This document shows positions 46,176 through 58,569 of a stretch of DNA of 64,000 nucleotides, in pieces (the first letter of the stretch is position 1; each line of letters begins with the position of its first letter). Position numbers and translations under genes: made by a program. The notes under the pieces were generated by a model. The model searched no databases. It saw only the letters and a program-made list of their open reading frames with translations, and had not been told where the DNA came from. Origin of the DNA: Polaromonas sp. (GTDB lineage Bacteria > Pseudomonadota > Gammaproteobacteria > Burkholderiales > Burkholderiaceae_C); NCBI RefSeq assembly GCF_012927455.1, contig NZ_JABBPE010000016.1, positions 372,001 through 436,000 on the forward strand, read 5' to 3'.

Positions 46176-46653
46176 GGTGAGTCCTGCAAGCCCGTTAGGC
46201 AGAGTTACGTAGCTTTAGCTACAAGCTTTTCTTGACGATTCGAGTGCGCTTGATGGCCGTAAACAACCAGCTCTGCAATTTCGCAGGACCTGCAACACAC
46301 CGGCGCCAGTCAGGCCGGCATTCATCGCAATGAACGCTCCAGCAAGGCCGGGCAGGCGGCACTAGTCCGCTACGAATCGGGGAAACCCATGATTATCGCA
46401 GATTTCCCAGCACTGGCAACAAGTTAGCCCGCGCAGTGCGGGTAAAGGCTGAGATGTGTGTACCTGCATGCCGCATTGCCGTAAAGCTGGTGCAGCGTCA
46501 AGCCCCCAAACCATGTCTGAAATAGGTTAAAACCCGAAGCCCCCTTTTTGTGGATAACTAGCCAGCCGGACTACAATTACGGGTGCTCAAAATTAACAAT
46601 ATCCACAAGCCGACGCAGACGGCTTGGCACTGGCAGTCAGGCCCCAACCAGTC
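46176..46653. other. rpmH-dnaA divergent intergenic region, 478 bp
   Basis: No gene. It contains a consensus DnaA box (46549-46557), a near-match ATATCCACA (46599-46607), a candidate dnaA promoter (46548-46577) and the leftward promoter region for rpmH, not precisely located. It could form part of a bipartite origin with the dnaA-dnaN region. Confidence 0.6.
46548..46577 (+). promoter_or_regulatory. dnaA: candidate dnaA promoter overlapping a DnaA box
   Basis: TTGTGG (46548-46553) and TACAAT (46572-46577) with an 18-bp spacer. The -35 overlaps the consensus DnaA box TGTGGATAA (46549-46557), which would let DnaA repress its own transcription, as in E. coli. Confidence 0.45.
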
Positions 46654-48048
46654 ATGAGCGAGTCTGCCGTTTACAGCCCGAGCAGCGACTTGTGGCAAGC
46701 TTGCGTTGACAATCTTGCTCAGGAATTACCTGAGCAGCAGTTCAACACCTGGATTCGCCCGCTGGTAGTAGAGGTCGCCTCCGATCTGTCCAAAGTGACC
46801 ATCCAGGTCGGTAACAGGTTCAAGTTGGACTGGATTCGCGCCCAGTATGCGGCCAGAATTTCGGCCCTGCTGGAAAAAGTCTCTGGCCAGAAGGTACCTC
46901 TTGAGTTAGCGCTAGCTCCTCGGGAAGCCTACACAAAATCATCATCCTTGACCAGGAGTTTTGAAGGTGTTGGGGTGACGGAACCGGCCGCTTTGGGCGT
47001 TCCAGAGGAGGTCGCCGGTGCGCCCTTTAAAAACCGGCTCAATACCGCGCTAACCTTTGACACTCTGATCGAAGGCACGGCCAACCGCATGGGCCGCGCC
47101 GCCGCGATGCATGTTGCCAGCAGTCTGGGCCAGCTTTACAACCCCTTGTTTATCTATGGCGGCGTCGGTTTGGGTAAAACCCATTTGATGCACGCCATTG
47201 GCAATAAGTTGCTGAGCGACAACCCGGTGGCCAAAGTTCTCTACATCCATGCCGAGCAGTTTGTGTCGGATGTGGTTAAAGCCTACCAGCGCAAGACTTT
47301 TGACGAGTTCAAAGAGCGCTACCACTCGCTGGACCTGCTGCTGATTGACGATGTGCAATTTTTTGCCAACAAGGATCGCACGCAAGAAGAATTCTTCAAT
47401 GCGTTTGAAGCCTTGCTGACCAAAAAATCGCACATCGTGATGACCAGCGACACCTACCCCAAGGGCCTGACCGACATCCATGAGCGCTTGGTATCGCGTT
47501 TCGATTCCGGCCTGACGGTAGCGATCGAGCCGCCCGAGTTGGAGATGCGCGTCGCCATCCTGATCCGCAAGGCCGAGGTCGAAGGCACGGTGATGCCTGA
47601 AGAGGTGGCGTTTTTTGTCGCCAAGAACGTCCGCTCCAATGTGCGCGAACTCGAAGGCGCGTTGCGCAAGATTCTGGCTTACTCGCGTTTCAATCTCAAG
47701 GAAATATCCATTCAGCTGGCGCGGGAAGCCCTGCGCGACCTGCTGTCGATTCAAAACCGGCAGATCTCGGTGGAGAACATTCAGAAAACGGTGGCCGACT
47801 ACTACAAGATCAAAGTCGCCGACATGTACTCCAAGAAGCGCCCCGCCAGCATTGCGCGGCCACGCCAGATCGCCATGTACCTGGCCAAGGAACTCACGCA
47901 AAAGAGTCTGCCCGAGATCGGCGAGCTGTTTGGCGGGCGCGACCACACCACCGTGCTACATGCCGTGCGCAAGATGTCGGCAGAGCGCCAGCAGATGACC
48001 GAACTCAACCAACAGCTGCATGTGCTGGAACAGACCCTGAAAGGTTGA
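46654..48048 (+). CDS. dnaA: chromosomal replication initiator DnaA
   Basis: 464 aa from the ATG at 46654; a TTG at 46624 in frame would add ten residues but [20 protein letters not shown] matches family starts. Domain [15 protein letters not shown], a linker, AAA+ domain III with Walker [18 protein letters not shown] and Walker [14 protein letters not shown], and domain IV DNA-binding [20 protein letters not shown] with [15 protein letters not shown]. It binds DnaA boxes and unwinds oriC. Boxes flank the gene on both sides. Confidence 0.98.
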   Translation: MSESAVYSPSSDLWQACVDNLAQELPEQQFNTWIRPLVVEVASDLSKVTIQVGNRFKLDWIRAQYAARISALLEKVSGQKVPLELALAPREAYTKSSSLTRSFEGVGVTEPAALGVPEEVAGAPFKNRLNTALTFDTLIEGTANRMGRAAAMHVASSLGQLYNPLFIYGGVGLGKTHLMHAIGNKLLSDNPVAKVLYIHAEQFVSDVVKAYQRKTFDEFKERYHSLDLLLIDDVQFFANKDRTQEEFFNAFEALLTKKSHIVMTSDTYPKGLTDIHERLVSRFDSGLTVAIEPPELEMRVAILIRKAEVEGTVMPEEVAFFVAKNVRSNVRELEGALRKILAYSRFNLKEISIQLAREALRDLLSIQNRQISVENIQKTVADYYKIKVADMYSKKRPASIARPRQIAMYLAKELTQKSLPEIGELFGGRDHTTVLHAVRKMSAERQQMTELNQQLHVLEQTLKG

Positions 48049-48149
48049 CTTGCTGCACCTTGACGCTTTTTCAGCTGGTTTTCAGCGTCGCCCGGTCGGC
48101 CCCAACGGGCTCATGCAAACCATGGGACAACTTTTGCATAACCCACCAC

Positions 48150-48158
48150 TTATCCACA
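48150..48158 (+). promoter_or_regulatory. consensus DnaA box
   Basis: TTATCCACA, an exact match to the high-affinity R1/R4-type DnaA box, within the candidate oriC. Confidence 0.85.
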
Positions 48159-48290
48159 GAAGCAGATGAAAATGGAAAGTTGTTCATAGTTGGCAAGGCA
48201 TTTCAGGGGCCTTTCAACACAAGGTTAAACAAACGCCAAGTGGTTGATTAAAAAGGGAAAAATGACACTGTCCACAGACAGGCGCAGCCC

Positions 48291-48306
48291 TTACTACTAC
48301 TACTAA
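48291..48306 (+). promoter_or_regulatory. DnaA-trio-like tract
   Basis: TTACTACTACTACTAA; the complementary strand read 3' to 5' gives repeated GAT triplets, the DnaA-trio motif that guides DnaA filament formation on single-stranded DNA. It is followed at once by AT-rich sequence and preceded by a GC-rich spacer and a DnaA-box-like site. Confidence 0.65.
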
Positions 48307-48345
48307 TTTGAATTAAAGAATTAAAGATAAATACAGAGGAAGTCA

Positions 48346-49452
48346 ATGATCGTTCTGAAAGCCACCCAGGATAAGGTTTTGTCGGTACTGCAGTCGGTCG
48401 CCGGCATTGTCGAGCGCAGGCATACTTTGCCGATTCTGGCCAACGTGCTGATCCGCAAGACCGGAACGCAGCTGCAACTTACCACCAGCGATCTTGAAAT
48501 CCAGATCCGTACCAGCGCCGAGCTCGACGGCGATGTGGGCGACTTCACCACCACCGTGGGTGCGCGCAAGCTCATCGACATCCTGCGTTCCATGCCGGGC
48601 GACCAGACCGTCTCGCTGGAATCGGCGCAGAACAAGCTGATTTTGAAAGGCGGTAAAAGCCGTTTCACACTGCAGACACTGCCTGCTGAAGATTTTCCGC
48701 TGGTGCAGGAGGCAGCCAACTTCGGCCCGGCCTTCTCGGTGCCGCAAAAGGTGCTCAAGGCCTTGCTCAACCAGGTATCGTTTGCCATGGCGGTGCATGA
48801 CATTCGCTACTACCTCAACGGCATTTTGTTTGTCGCCGAAGGCCAACAGCTCAGCCTGGTCGCTACCGACGGCCACCGGCTGGCGTTTTCGTCTGCCACG
48901 CTTGACGTTGAAGTGCCCAAGCAGGAAGTGATCTTGCCGCGCAAGACCGTGCTGGAGCTGCTGCGCCTGCTCAGCGACAAGGAAGGCGCCATCGAGATGC
49001 AGTTTGCCGGCAACCAGGCCAAGTTCAGTTTCGAAGGTATGGAGTTTGTGACCAAGCTGGTTGAAGGCAAATTTCCCGACTACAACCGCGTCATCCCTAA
49101 GAACCACAAGAACATCATCACGCTGGGCCGCGTTCCACTGCTGGCCAGCTTGCAACGCACAGCTATTTTGACCAGCGAGAAGTTCAAAGGTGTGCGGCTC
49201 AACATTGAGCCCGGCACGCTGCGCGTGGCATCAAACAACGCCGAGCAGGAAGAAGCGGTCGACGAGCTTGACATCGATTACGGCGGCGAGTCTATCGAAA
49301 TCGGTTTTAACGTCACCTACCTGATCGATGCGCTGAGCAACATGAACCAGGACATGGTGAAGATCGAGCTGGCTGATTCCAACAGCTCCGCGCTGCTCAC
49401 CATTCCCGACGATGCCGCGTTCAAGTACGTGGTGATGCCAATGCGCATTTAG
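48346..49452 (+). CDS. dnaN: DNA polymerase III beta sliding clamp
   Basis: 368 aa, the normal length (E. coli 366). Three clamp domains are recognisable, for example VLQSVAGIVERRHTLPILAN, FAMAVHDIRYYLNGILFVAE and YKYVVMPMRI-type C-terminus (here FKYVVMPMRI), which closes the ring and binds client clamp motifs. AGAGGA precedes the ATG. It encircles DNA to give polymerase III its processivity. dnaA, dnaN and gyrB are in the usual order. Confidence 0.98.
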   Translation: MIVLKATQDKVLSVLQSVAGIVERRHTLPILANVLIRKTGTQLQLTTSDLEIQIRTSAELDGDVGDFTTTVGARKLIDILRSMPGDQTVSLESAQNKLILKGGKSRFTLQTLPAEDFPLVQEAANFGPAFSVPQKVLKALLNQVSFAMAVHDIRYYLNGILFVAEGQQLSLVATDGHRLAFSSATLDVEVPKQEVILPRKTVLELLRLLSDKEGAIEMQFAGNQAKFSFEGMEFVTKLVEGKFPDYNRVIPKNHKNIITLGRVPLLASLQRTAILTSEKFKGVRLNIEPGTLRVASNNAEQEEAVDELDIDYGGESIEIGFNVTYLIDALSNMNQDMVKIELADSNSSALLTIPDDAAFKYVVMPMRI

Positions 49453-49468
49453 CGCGTATTGAGGGTGA

Positions 49469-52180
<2,712 letters not shown>

Positions 52181-52221
52181 GCCGCGCGCCGCCGGCATGA
52201 CGCTATTGGCATGAGCGCCCC

Positions 52222-52833
52222 ATGAGCCTGATCGCCGTCATCGACTTTGAAACCACTGGCCTGTCGCCCGCCATGGGTGACCGCGCCACCGAGGTGGCGA
52301 TCGTGCTGGTGCAAGGTGGCCGCGTGGTGGACCGCTTTCAGAGCCTGATGAATGCCGGCGTTCATATTCCGGCCTTCATCACCCAGCTGACTGGCATCAG
52401 CAACGCCATGGTGGCGTCTGCGCCGGCTGCCGCGCAGGTAATGGCCGACGCCAGCCGCTTTGTCGGCCAGGTGCCGCTGGTGGCGCACAACGCGTCGTTT
52501 GACCGCAAGTTCTGGATTGACGAACTGACGCGGCTGGACCTGCCAGCGCCGCAGCCCTTTGCCTGCACCCTGCTGGTGTCACGCCGGCTCTACCCGCAAG
52601 CGCCCAACCACAAGCTTGGCTCGCTGGTTGACTACCACCGCCTGCCGCGGACCGGCGCCGCGCACCGGGCGCTGGCCGATGCCGAAATGGCGGCCGAGCT
52701 GGTCGGCCAGATCCAGCGCGACCTGCGCAGCCGCCACGGCGTTGCCAACCCCGACCACGCCTTGCTGGTGGCCTTGCAGCGCTGCGCCAAATCGGCCGTC
52801 AGCACCTTCATCGCACAGCGCACGCGCGTCTGA
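52222..52833 (+). CDS. DEDDh 3'-5' exonuclease (DnaQ/PolIII-epsilon-like)
   Basis: 203 aa. Exo I VIDFETTGLSP (Asp8, Glu10), Exo II HNASFDRKFW and Exo III HRALADAEMAA form the DEDDh metal-binding set, so the enzyme removes nucleotides from 3' ends. It is shorter than the true epsilon subunit, and its clamp-binding motif is not evident, so it is more likely an accessory exonuclease (RNase T or ExoX-like). It begins 41 bp after gyrB on the same strand. Confidence 0.88.
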   Translation: MSLIAVIDFETTGLSPAMGDRATEVAIVLVQGGRVVDRFQSLMNAGVHIPAFITQLTGISNAMVASAPAAAQVMADASRFVGQVPLVAHNASFDRKFWIDELTRLDLPAPQPFACTLLVSRRLYPQAPNHKLGSLVDYHRLPRTGAAHRALADAEMAAELVGQIQRDLRSRHGVANPDHALLVALQRCAKSAVSTFIAQRTRV

Positions 52834-52880
52834 ACAGGCCAACAAGCGCCATCAAAAAAAGACTGCTTTCATCATTTAAA

Positions 52881-52930
52881 CGCTATTAAATAGATAGCTG
52901 CTTGCGCCCGGCCTCATTGGGCTATAGCCC
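52881..52930 (+). repeat. palindromic repeat family A, copy upstream of the DAHP synthase gene
   Basis: CGCTATTAAATAGATAGC, CTGCTTGCGCCCG, spacer, TTGGGCTATAGCCC. A near-consensus copy about 40 bp before the DAHP synthase start, so it may lie in the transcript leader. Confidence 0.88.
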
Positions 52931-52969
52931 TAAAACATCCTTAAAACACACAGAAACAGGTTTCTCAAC

Positions 52970-54076
52970 ATGCCTCACCGCACCGCCACGCCGTCCGCCG
53001 TCAGAATCTCCACCCACGACACCACCCGCACCGACGACATCCGCATCGGTGCGGTGCGCCCGCTCATCACGCCCGCGCTGCTTGAAGAGTGGCTGCCGGT
53101 GCCGGCGGCCTCACTGGCGTTGGTCGAACGCAGCCGCGCCGCCCTCTCGCGCGTGCTGCATGGCGCCGATGACCGGCTGATCGTCGTCGTCGGGCCCTGC
53201 TCCATCCACGACCACGACCAGGCCATGGAATACGCGCGCCAGCTGCAGGCGCATGCCGAAGTATTTGCCGGCGAGCTGTTGCTGGTGATGCGCGTCTACT
53301 TCGAAAAACCCCGCACCACCGTTGGCTGGAAGGGCTACATCAACGATCCGCGGCTGGACGGCAGCTTCGCCATCAACGAAGGGCTGGAGCTGGCGCGGCG
53401 CCTGCTGCTGGATGTGCTGGCACTCGGCCTGCCGGTGGGCACCGAGTTTTTAGACCTGCTGAGCCCGCAATTCATCAGTGATCTGGTGAGCTGGGGCGCC
53501 ATAGGCGCGCGCACCACCGAAAGCCCCAGCCACCGCCAGCTCGCCTCCGGTCTGAGCTGCCCGGTCGGCTTCAAGAACGGCACCGACGGTGGCATCAAGG
53601 TTGCCAGCGATGCCATTCAGGCGGCGCAGGCTGCGCACGCCTTCATGGGCATGACCAAGATGGGCCAGGCCGCCATCTTCGAGACACGCGGCAACGACGA
53701 CTGCCACGTGATTTTGCGCGGCGGCAAGCAGACCAACTACGCCGCCGCAGACGTCAACGCCGCCTGCGCGCTGCTTAAAAGCGCCGGCCTGCGCGAGCAG
53801 GTGATGATTGACGTGTCGCACGCCAACAGCAGCAAGCAGCACCAGCGCCAGATCAGCGTGGCTGCCGAAGTGGCGCAGCAGATTGCCGCGGGCGACCGGC
53901 GCATCACCGGCATCATGATTGAAAGCCACCTGAGCGAAGGCCGGCAAGACATACTGCCGGGCCAGCCGCTCAAGCATGGCGTGTCGGTGACTGATGCCTG
54001 CATCAGCATGGCGCAGACCGTGCCGGTGCTGCAGGGGCTGGCGGCGGCGGTGCGGGCACGGCGAGCTGCCGCCTGA
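52970..54076 (+). CDS. 3-deoxy-D-arabino-heptulosonate 7-phosphate synthase, class I
   Basis: 368 aa. Class I (AroF/G/H) signatures: LIVVVGPCSIHDHDQAMEYA, MRVYFEKPRTTVGWKGYIND, GARTTESPSHRQLASGLSCP, RGGKQTNYAAADV and VMIDVSHANSSKQHQRQ, with metal-binding Cys and His. It condenses PEP with erythrose-4-phosphate as the first step of aromatic amino-acid synthesis. Which isoenzyme class of feedback sensitivity it belongs to cannot be read safely, so no aroF/G/H symbol is given. Confidence 0.95.
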   Translation: MPHRTATPSAVRISTHDTTRTDDIRIGAVRPLITPALLEEWLPVPAASLALVERSRAALSRVLHGADDRLIVVVGPCSIHDHDQAMEYARQLQAHAEVFAGELLLVMRVYFEKPRTTVGWKGYINDPRLDGSFAINEGLELARRLLLDVLALGLPVGTEFLDLLSPQFISDLVSWGAIGARTTESPSHRQLASGLSCPVGFKNGTDGGIKVASDAIQAAQAAHAFMGMTKMGQAAIFETRGNDDCHVILRGGKQTNYAAADVNAACALLKSAGLREQVMIDVSHANSSKQHQRQISVAAEVAQQIAAGDRRITGIMIESHLSEGRQDILPGQPLKHGVSVTDACISMAQTVPVLQGLAAAVRARRAAA

Positions 54077-54230
54077 GGTCTTGTCTTGCGGCTATCAGGC
54101 GTTCTCGCCTGGTAAGGTTTATCGGGACATGCTACTCAACCACCAGCCCTCGCCCGCTACCAAACAGTGAACCGAGTGTTGCACCTGGACTGGAAACCGC
54201 CCCTTTTTATCGAGCGGGAGGCGCTAGCAA

Positions 54231-54254
54231 TAACGTAGCGCTAATGCTACGTTA
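54231..54254. repeat. perfect 9-bp inverted repeat between convergent genes
   Basis: TAACGTAGC (54231-54239) and GCTACGTTA (54246-54254) around 6 bp, 18 bp from the thiolase stop. The loop itself is GCTAAT. The position between two convergent genes suggests a bidirectional terminator, although no clear T-run follows. Confidence 0.5.
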
Positions 54255-54272
54255 AGGGGCTGGACGGCTACA

Positions 54273-55457
54273 TTAAACCCGCTCGAAAATCGCCGCGATG
54301 CCCTGCCCGCCGCCAATGCACATCGTCACCAGCGCGTAGCGCCCGCCTATGCGTTCGAGCTCGTACAGAGCCTTGACGGTGATCAGCGCGCCGGTGGCGC
54401 CAATCGGGTGGCCCAGCGAAATGCCGGAGCCGTTGGGGTTGACTTTAGCCGGGTCCAGGCCGAGGTCGCGGCTGACGGCGCAGGCTTGGGCTGCGAAGGC
54501 TTCGTTAGCTTCGATCACGTCAAGATCGCCGACCGTGAGGCCGGCTTTTTTCAGGGCCATCTGCGTGGCGGGTACCGGCCCTATGCCCATGTATTGGGGG
54601 TCGACGCCGGCGTGGGCGTAGGCGACCAGGCGGGCCAGCGGCTTGAGGCCGCGCGCCTTGGCGGTGCCGGCTTCCATCAGCACGACGGCGGCCGCGGCGT
54701 CATTGATGCCCGAGGCGTTGCCGGCCGTGACGGTGCCGTTTTCCTTGATGAACACCGGCTTGAGCTTGGCCAGGTCGGCCAGCGTGCAGTTGGGACGGAA
54801 GTGCTCGTCGGTGTCATAGGCGACATCGCCCTTGCGGCTTTTCAACATCACCGGAACGATTTGCTCCTTGAAGTAGCCGGCTTCGATGGCTTTCTGGGCG
54901 CGGTTGTGGCTTTGCACGGCCAGCGCGTCCTGGTCTTCACGGCTGATGCCCCATTTGGCAGCGATGTTCTCGGCCGTGACGCCCATGTGGATGGTCTGGA
55001 ACGGGTCGTGCAGGGCGCCGACTACCATGTCGATCATTTTGCTGTCGCCCAGGCGGGCACCGAAGCGCGTGGCCAGGCTGGCATAGGGGCCGCGGCTCAT
55101 GTTTTCAGCACCGCCGCCAATGGCGATGTCGGCATCACCCAGCAAAATGCTCTGGCTGGCTGAAATAATGGCTTGCAGGCCGGAGCCGCACAGACGGTTG
55201 ACGTTGAAGGCCGGCGTGCCTTCGGCACAGCCGCCATTGATGGCCGCCACGCGCGACAAATACATGTCCTTGGGTTCGGTGTTGACGACATGGCCGAACA
55301 CGACGTGGCCAACATCCTTGCCGTCCACGCCGGCGCGCGCCAGCGATTCGCGCACCACCAGCGCGGCCATCTCGGTGGGCGGCGTGTCCTTCAGGCTGCC
55401 GCCAAAGGTTCCAATGGCGGTGCGCACACCGCTGACAACAACAACTTCACGGGTCAT
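54273..55457 (-). CDS. acetyl-CoA C-acetyltransferase (thiolase)
   Basis: 394 aa. Catalytic Cys90 in FNVNRLCGSGLQ, the NEAFAAQACAV segment with the conserved His region GHPIGATGA, and MCIGGGQGIAAIFE with the second catalytic Cys. It catalyses reversible condensation of two acetyl-CoA or thiolysis of 3-ketoacyl-CoA; assignment to PHB synthesis (phaA/bktB) or beta-oxidation depends on context not present here. A single leftward gene. Confidence 0.94.
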   Translation of the reverse strand: MTREVVVVSGVRTAIGTFGGSLKDTPPTEMAALVVRESLARAGVDGKDVGHVVFGHVVNTEPKDMYLSRVAAINGGCAEGTPAFNVNRLCGSGLQAIISASQSILLGDADIAIGGGAENMSRGPYASLATRFGARLGDSKMIDMVVGALHDPFQTIHMGVTAENIAAKWGISREDQDALAVQSHNRAQKAIEAGYFKEQIVPVMLKSRKGDVAYDTDEHFRPNCTLADLAKLKPVFIKENGTVTAGNASGINDAAAAVVLMEAGTAKARGLKPLARLVAYAHAGVDPQYMGIGPVPATQMALKKAGLTVGDLDVIEANEAFAAQACAVSRDLGLDPAKVNPNGSGISLGHPIGATGALITVKALYELERIGGRYALVTMCIGGGQGIAAIFERV

Positions 55458-55656
55458 AAGAATCTCCTGGGGTTAACGAAGGGGGGTGGCCCGCAGTGTG
55501 GCCCGGCTTGTCTACAGCGGGCTGACAGCCCGGGTCAGGTCTATAAGTATGCGCCCGGTTTGGCAGGGTGGATGCTCCGCATGGCCGCTGCCGGCTTACG
55601 CTGCGCAAAACCGATCGACGAAGGCCATCGCCCACCTAAAAAAATGATTAAAATCG

Positions 55657-55706
55657 CTTCTAGTCCAATAGATACGGGCGCAAAAAGCTATCAAATAAAT
55701 AGCAAT
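55657..55706 (-). repeat. palindromic repeat family A, copy between thiolase and acyl-CoA synthetase genes
   Basis: Reverse orientation: TCTAGTCCA, ACGGGCGCAAAAAGCTAT, CAAATAAATAGCAA. It lies just downstream of the acyl-CoA synthetase-GNAT gene on its strand. Confidence 0.8.
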
Positions 55707-55725
55707 CTGAGGCGTATGGCGCGTT

Positions 55726-58425
55726 TTAGAGCGTGTGCGTGACCAGCTTGAAATCCCGGTCTTCGGCAAACGGCTTGATGGAGAAGCCCAGGCTTTTCAT
55801 GAGCTTGAGCATGTCGGGGTTGTTTGCCAGCACCAGCCCCTCAATCTCGCTCAAACCCTTGTCGCGCGCCACGTCCATGATGCTGAGCATCATGCGCGAG
55901 CCCAGGCCCTTGCCGTTGAAATCGTCCGCAATCACCAGCGCGAACTCGCAGCTCGACTGGTCGGGGTTGGTGATGTAGCGCGATACGCCGACGATGCGTT
56001 CGGTCTCGATGATCGCGCCGTCGGCGCCAGTACTGCGCTGCCTGACCACGGCGACCAGCGCCATTTCGCGGTCGTAGTCGATCAGCGTGAAGCGCGCCAG
56101 CATGGTGGGCGGCAGCTCGATCAGGGCTGAAACGAAGCGGAAATAGCGGCTTTGTGGCGACAGGTGCTGCATCAGGTCCTGCAGCATGCTGGCGTCGTCG
56201 GGGTGGATCGGCCGCACGGTGTACTCGCCGCCGCCACGCAGCGGCAGCAACTGTTCGTAGCGCGCCGGGTAAGGCAGGATGGCGAGGTGGTTGTAGGGGT
56301 TGTCGCGGTTGGCGCTGCCGTTGCCGGACAGCGGCGCGTGGTCGATGACGATGCGCGCATCGACCGCCACGGCACCCGATTCATCGACGATCAGGGGGTT
56401 GATGTCCATTTCGCGCAGTTGCGGCAGCTCGCAGACCATTTCCGACACGCGCAGCAGCACCTGCTCAAGCGCGTCCATGTCGATGGCGCTGGCGCCGCGC
56501 CATTCGCCCAGGGTTTCGGCGACGCGCGAGCGCTCGATCAGGCGGCGCGCCAGGAACTGGTTGAGCGGCGGCAACTCCATGGCGCGGTCGTTGATCAGCT
56601 CTATCATGGTGCCGCCGGCGCCGAACGCGATCACCGGGCCAAACGGGTCGTCGGTGACCAGGCCGATGCAAATTTCGCGGCCGCGCCGGGCGTGCGCCAT
56701 GTTCTGCACGGTCACGCCGTTGATGCGGGCATCGGGCTGCAGGCGCGCCACGGTTTGCACCATCTCGTTGTAGCAGTCGCGCACGCCGGCGGCGTTCAGG
56801 ATATTGAGCGCCACGCCTTGCACGTCCGATTTGTGGCTGATGTCGGGTGAATCGATTTTCAGCGCCACCGGGAAACCGAGCTGCGTGGCAATCATCATGG
56901 CTTCGTGGGCGCTGCGCGTCAGGATGGTCTTGGTGACGGGAATATGAAAGGCTGCCAGCAGGGTCTTGGACTCCATCTCGGTCAGCACCTTGCGGCGCTC
57001 GGACAGCACGCTTTCGATCAGCAGGCGCGCGCCTTCAATATCAGGCTTGGCCAGCGTTGACAGCGGCGGCGGGGTTTGCTGCAGCAGCAGCTGGTTTTGG
57101 TAGAAGGAGGCGATGTTGCCAAAGGCGCCGACCGCCGCCTCGGGCGTGCGAAAGCTTGGAATGGCGGCATCGTTGAGGATGCCGCGGGCCGCCACCACGG
57201 TGGAGTCGCCCATCCAGCACGACAGCAGCGGCTTGCCGACGGCGCGCTTGACCTCGGCCAGCGCGCGCGCCACCGCTGACGGGTCGGCGCCAGCCTTGGG
57301 TGAGTAGATCGCCAGCATGCCATCGATCTGGCGGTCCTTGTCGGCCGCTTCGATGGCGGCCTTGTAGTGTTCCGGGCCGGCCTCTTCGGACAGGTCGATC
57401 AGGTCGGACAGGGAGGCGTGGGCCGGCAGCTGCGGCTTGAGAGCGCTGGCCGACTCGGCCGACAGCTTGCCGAGCTGCAGGTCAATTTCATTGACCCAGT
57501 CGGCGGCCAGCACGCCGGGCCCGCCGCCGTTGGTGACGATGGCCAGGCGCCGGCCCACCGGGCGGTAGCGCGAGGCCAGGCACTTGGCGGCGGAAAACAG
57601 CTCGACAAAAGAGCGCACCCGCACCGCCCCGGCGCGGCGCAACGCCGCGTCAAACACGTCGTCGCTGCCGACGATGGTGGCGCTGTGGGTCAGCGCCGCC
57701 TCATTGCCGGCCGGTTTGCGGCCGGCTTTGAGCACCACCACCGGCTTGGCAATGGCGGCCGACCGCAGCGCGCTCATGAATCGGCGGGCGTTTGAGATGC
57801 CTTCCAGATAAACCACGATGCTGTGGGTTTGCGCGTCGCTGGCGAGGAAATCGAGCACCTGGGCCAGGTTGACCGAGGTATGCGGGCCGAGCGAAACGAC
57901 CGAGGAAAAGCCGACCGCGTTGTTGCAGGCCCAGTCGAGGATGGAGGAGGTCAGCGCGCCCGATTGGGAAATCAGCGCCAGCGAGCCGGCCTTGGCCAGC
58001 GGCCCGGCGGCGCTGGCATTGAGCTGCAGCTGCGGGCGCTGCAGGCCCATGCCGTTGGGGCCGAGCAGGTAGATGCCTTCGCGCTGGGCGATCTTCTTCA
58101 GTGCTGCGGACTGCTCGGCGCTGACGCCGCTGGAGATCACCAGTGCGGCGCGGCATTTGATGCGGCCTGCTAATTCCAGCGCGGCGGCAATGTCCTGCGG
58201 CGGCAGCGCAATAATGGCCAGATCGGCACGCGCCTGCGCCAAATCCGCCAGCGTTCCGCTAGTGTGGATGTCCAGAAACTGCAGCGTGCCGGTGTAGTTT
58301 TGTGCCCGAAGTGCCTGATGCAGCGCCTTGGCCTGCGTGGTTTGCGTCGCCGGGGCGTCGGCCTGGCCGGCGAACACCACGATGGATTGGGGGGCAAAAA
58401 GGGGGGTGAGGTAGTGTTTGTCCAT
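55726..58425 (-). CDS. ADP-forming acyl-CoA synthetase fused to a GNAT acetyltransferase (Pat-like)
   Basis: 899 aa. CoA-binding domain (residues about 1-130), succinyl-CoA-ligase-like domains (about 140-460), an ATP-grasp domain (about 480-700, LGFPVALKIDSPDISHKSDV, FGPVIAFGAGGTMIELINDR) and a C-terminal GNAT domain (about 730-899; CEFALVIADDFNGKGLGSRM). This is the Pat/YfiQ layout: protein lysine acetyltransferase whose synthetase-like part senses acyl-CoA and is often inactive. It would acetylate acetyl-CoA synthetase and other targets. Whether the phosphohistidine loop is active is not evident. Confidence 0.9.
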   Translation of the reverse strand: MDKHYLTPLFAPQSIVVFAGQADAPATQTTQAKALHQALRAQNYTGTLQFLDIHTSGTLADLAQARADLAIIALPPQDIAAALELAGRIKCRAALVISSGVSAEQSAALKKIAQREGIYLLGPNGMGLQRPQLQLNASAAGPLAKAGSLALISQSGALTSSILDWACNNAVGFSSVVSLGPHTSVNLAQVLDFLASDAQTHSIVVYLEGISNARRFMSALRSAAIAKPVVVLKAGRKPAGNEAALTHSATIVGSDDVFDAALRRAGAVRVRSFVELFSAAKCLASRYRPVGRRLAIVTNGGGPGVLAADWVNEIDLQLGKLSAESASALKPQLPAHASLSDLIDLSEEAGPEHYKAAIEAADKDRQIDGMLAIYSPKAGADPSAVARALAEVKRAVGKPLLSCWMGDSTVVAARGILNDAAIPSFRTPEAAVGAFGNIASFYQNQLLLQQTPPPLSTLAKPDIEGARLLIESVLSERRKVLTEMESKTLLAAFHIPVTKTILTRSAHEAMMIATQLGFPVALKIDSPDISHKSDVQGVALNILNAAGVRDCYNEMVQTVARLQPDARINGVTVQNMAHARRGREICIGLVTDDPFGPVIAFGAGGTMIELINDRAMELPPLNQFLARRLIERSRVAETLGEWRGASAIDMDALEQVLLRVSEMVCELPQLREMDINPLIVDESGAVAVDARIVIDHAPLSGNGSANRDNPYNHLAILPYPARYEQLLPLRGGGEYTVRPIHPDDASMLQDLMQHLSPQSRYFRFVSALIELPPTMLARFTLIDYDREMALVAVVRQRSTGADGAIIETERIVGVSRYITNPDQSSCEFALVIADDFNGKGLGSRMMLSIMDVARDKGLSEIEGLVLANNPDMLKLMKSLGFSIKPFAEDRDFKLVTHTL

Positions 58426-58569
58426 GGGGTCTTTCAGTCGGCGCCAGTCAGCACCGTACCACGCCCGGCAGGGCGGGCAGCTTACCAGCAGCTAGGCGCT
58501 GGCGCCGCGCAGAAGCGCCGCCGCGTAACCGGCTGCGAGGGATTTTTGCATACTGCGTAAAACCGCTTG

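Larger units (their letters stand above)
48049..48345. other. candidate oriC in the dnaA-dnaN intergenic region
   Basis: Within 297 bp: a perfect DnaA box TTATCCACA (48150-48158), weaker matches such as TTTGCATAA (48134-48142) and TTGTTCATA (48180-48188), then a box-like CTGTCCACA (48268-48276), a GC-rich spacer, a trinucleotide tract TTACTACTACTACTAA (48291-48306) and an AT-rich stretch (48301-48332). This order of box, GC spacer, DnaA-trio and AT-rich unwinding element is the basal origin layout described in Bacillus subtilis. Confidence 0.75.
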
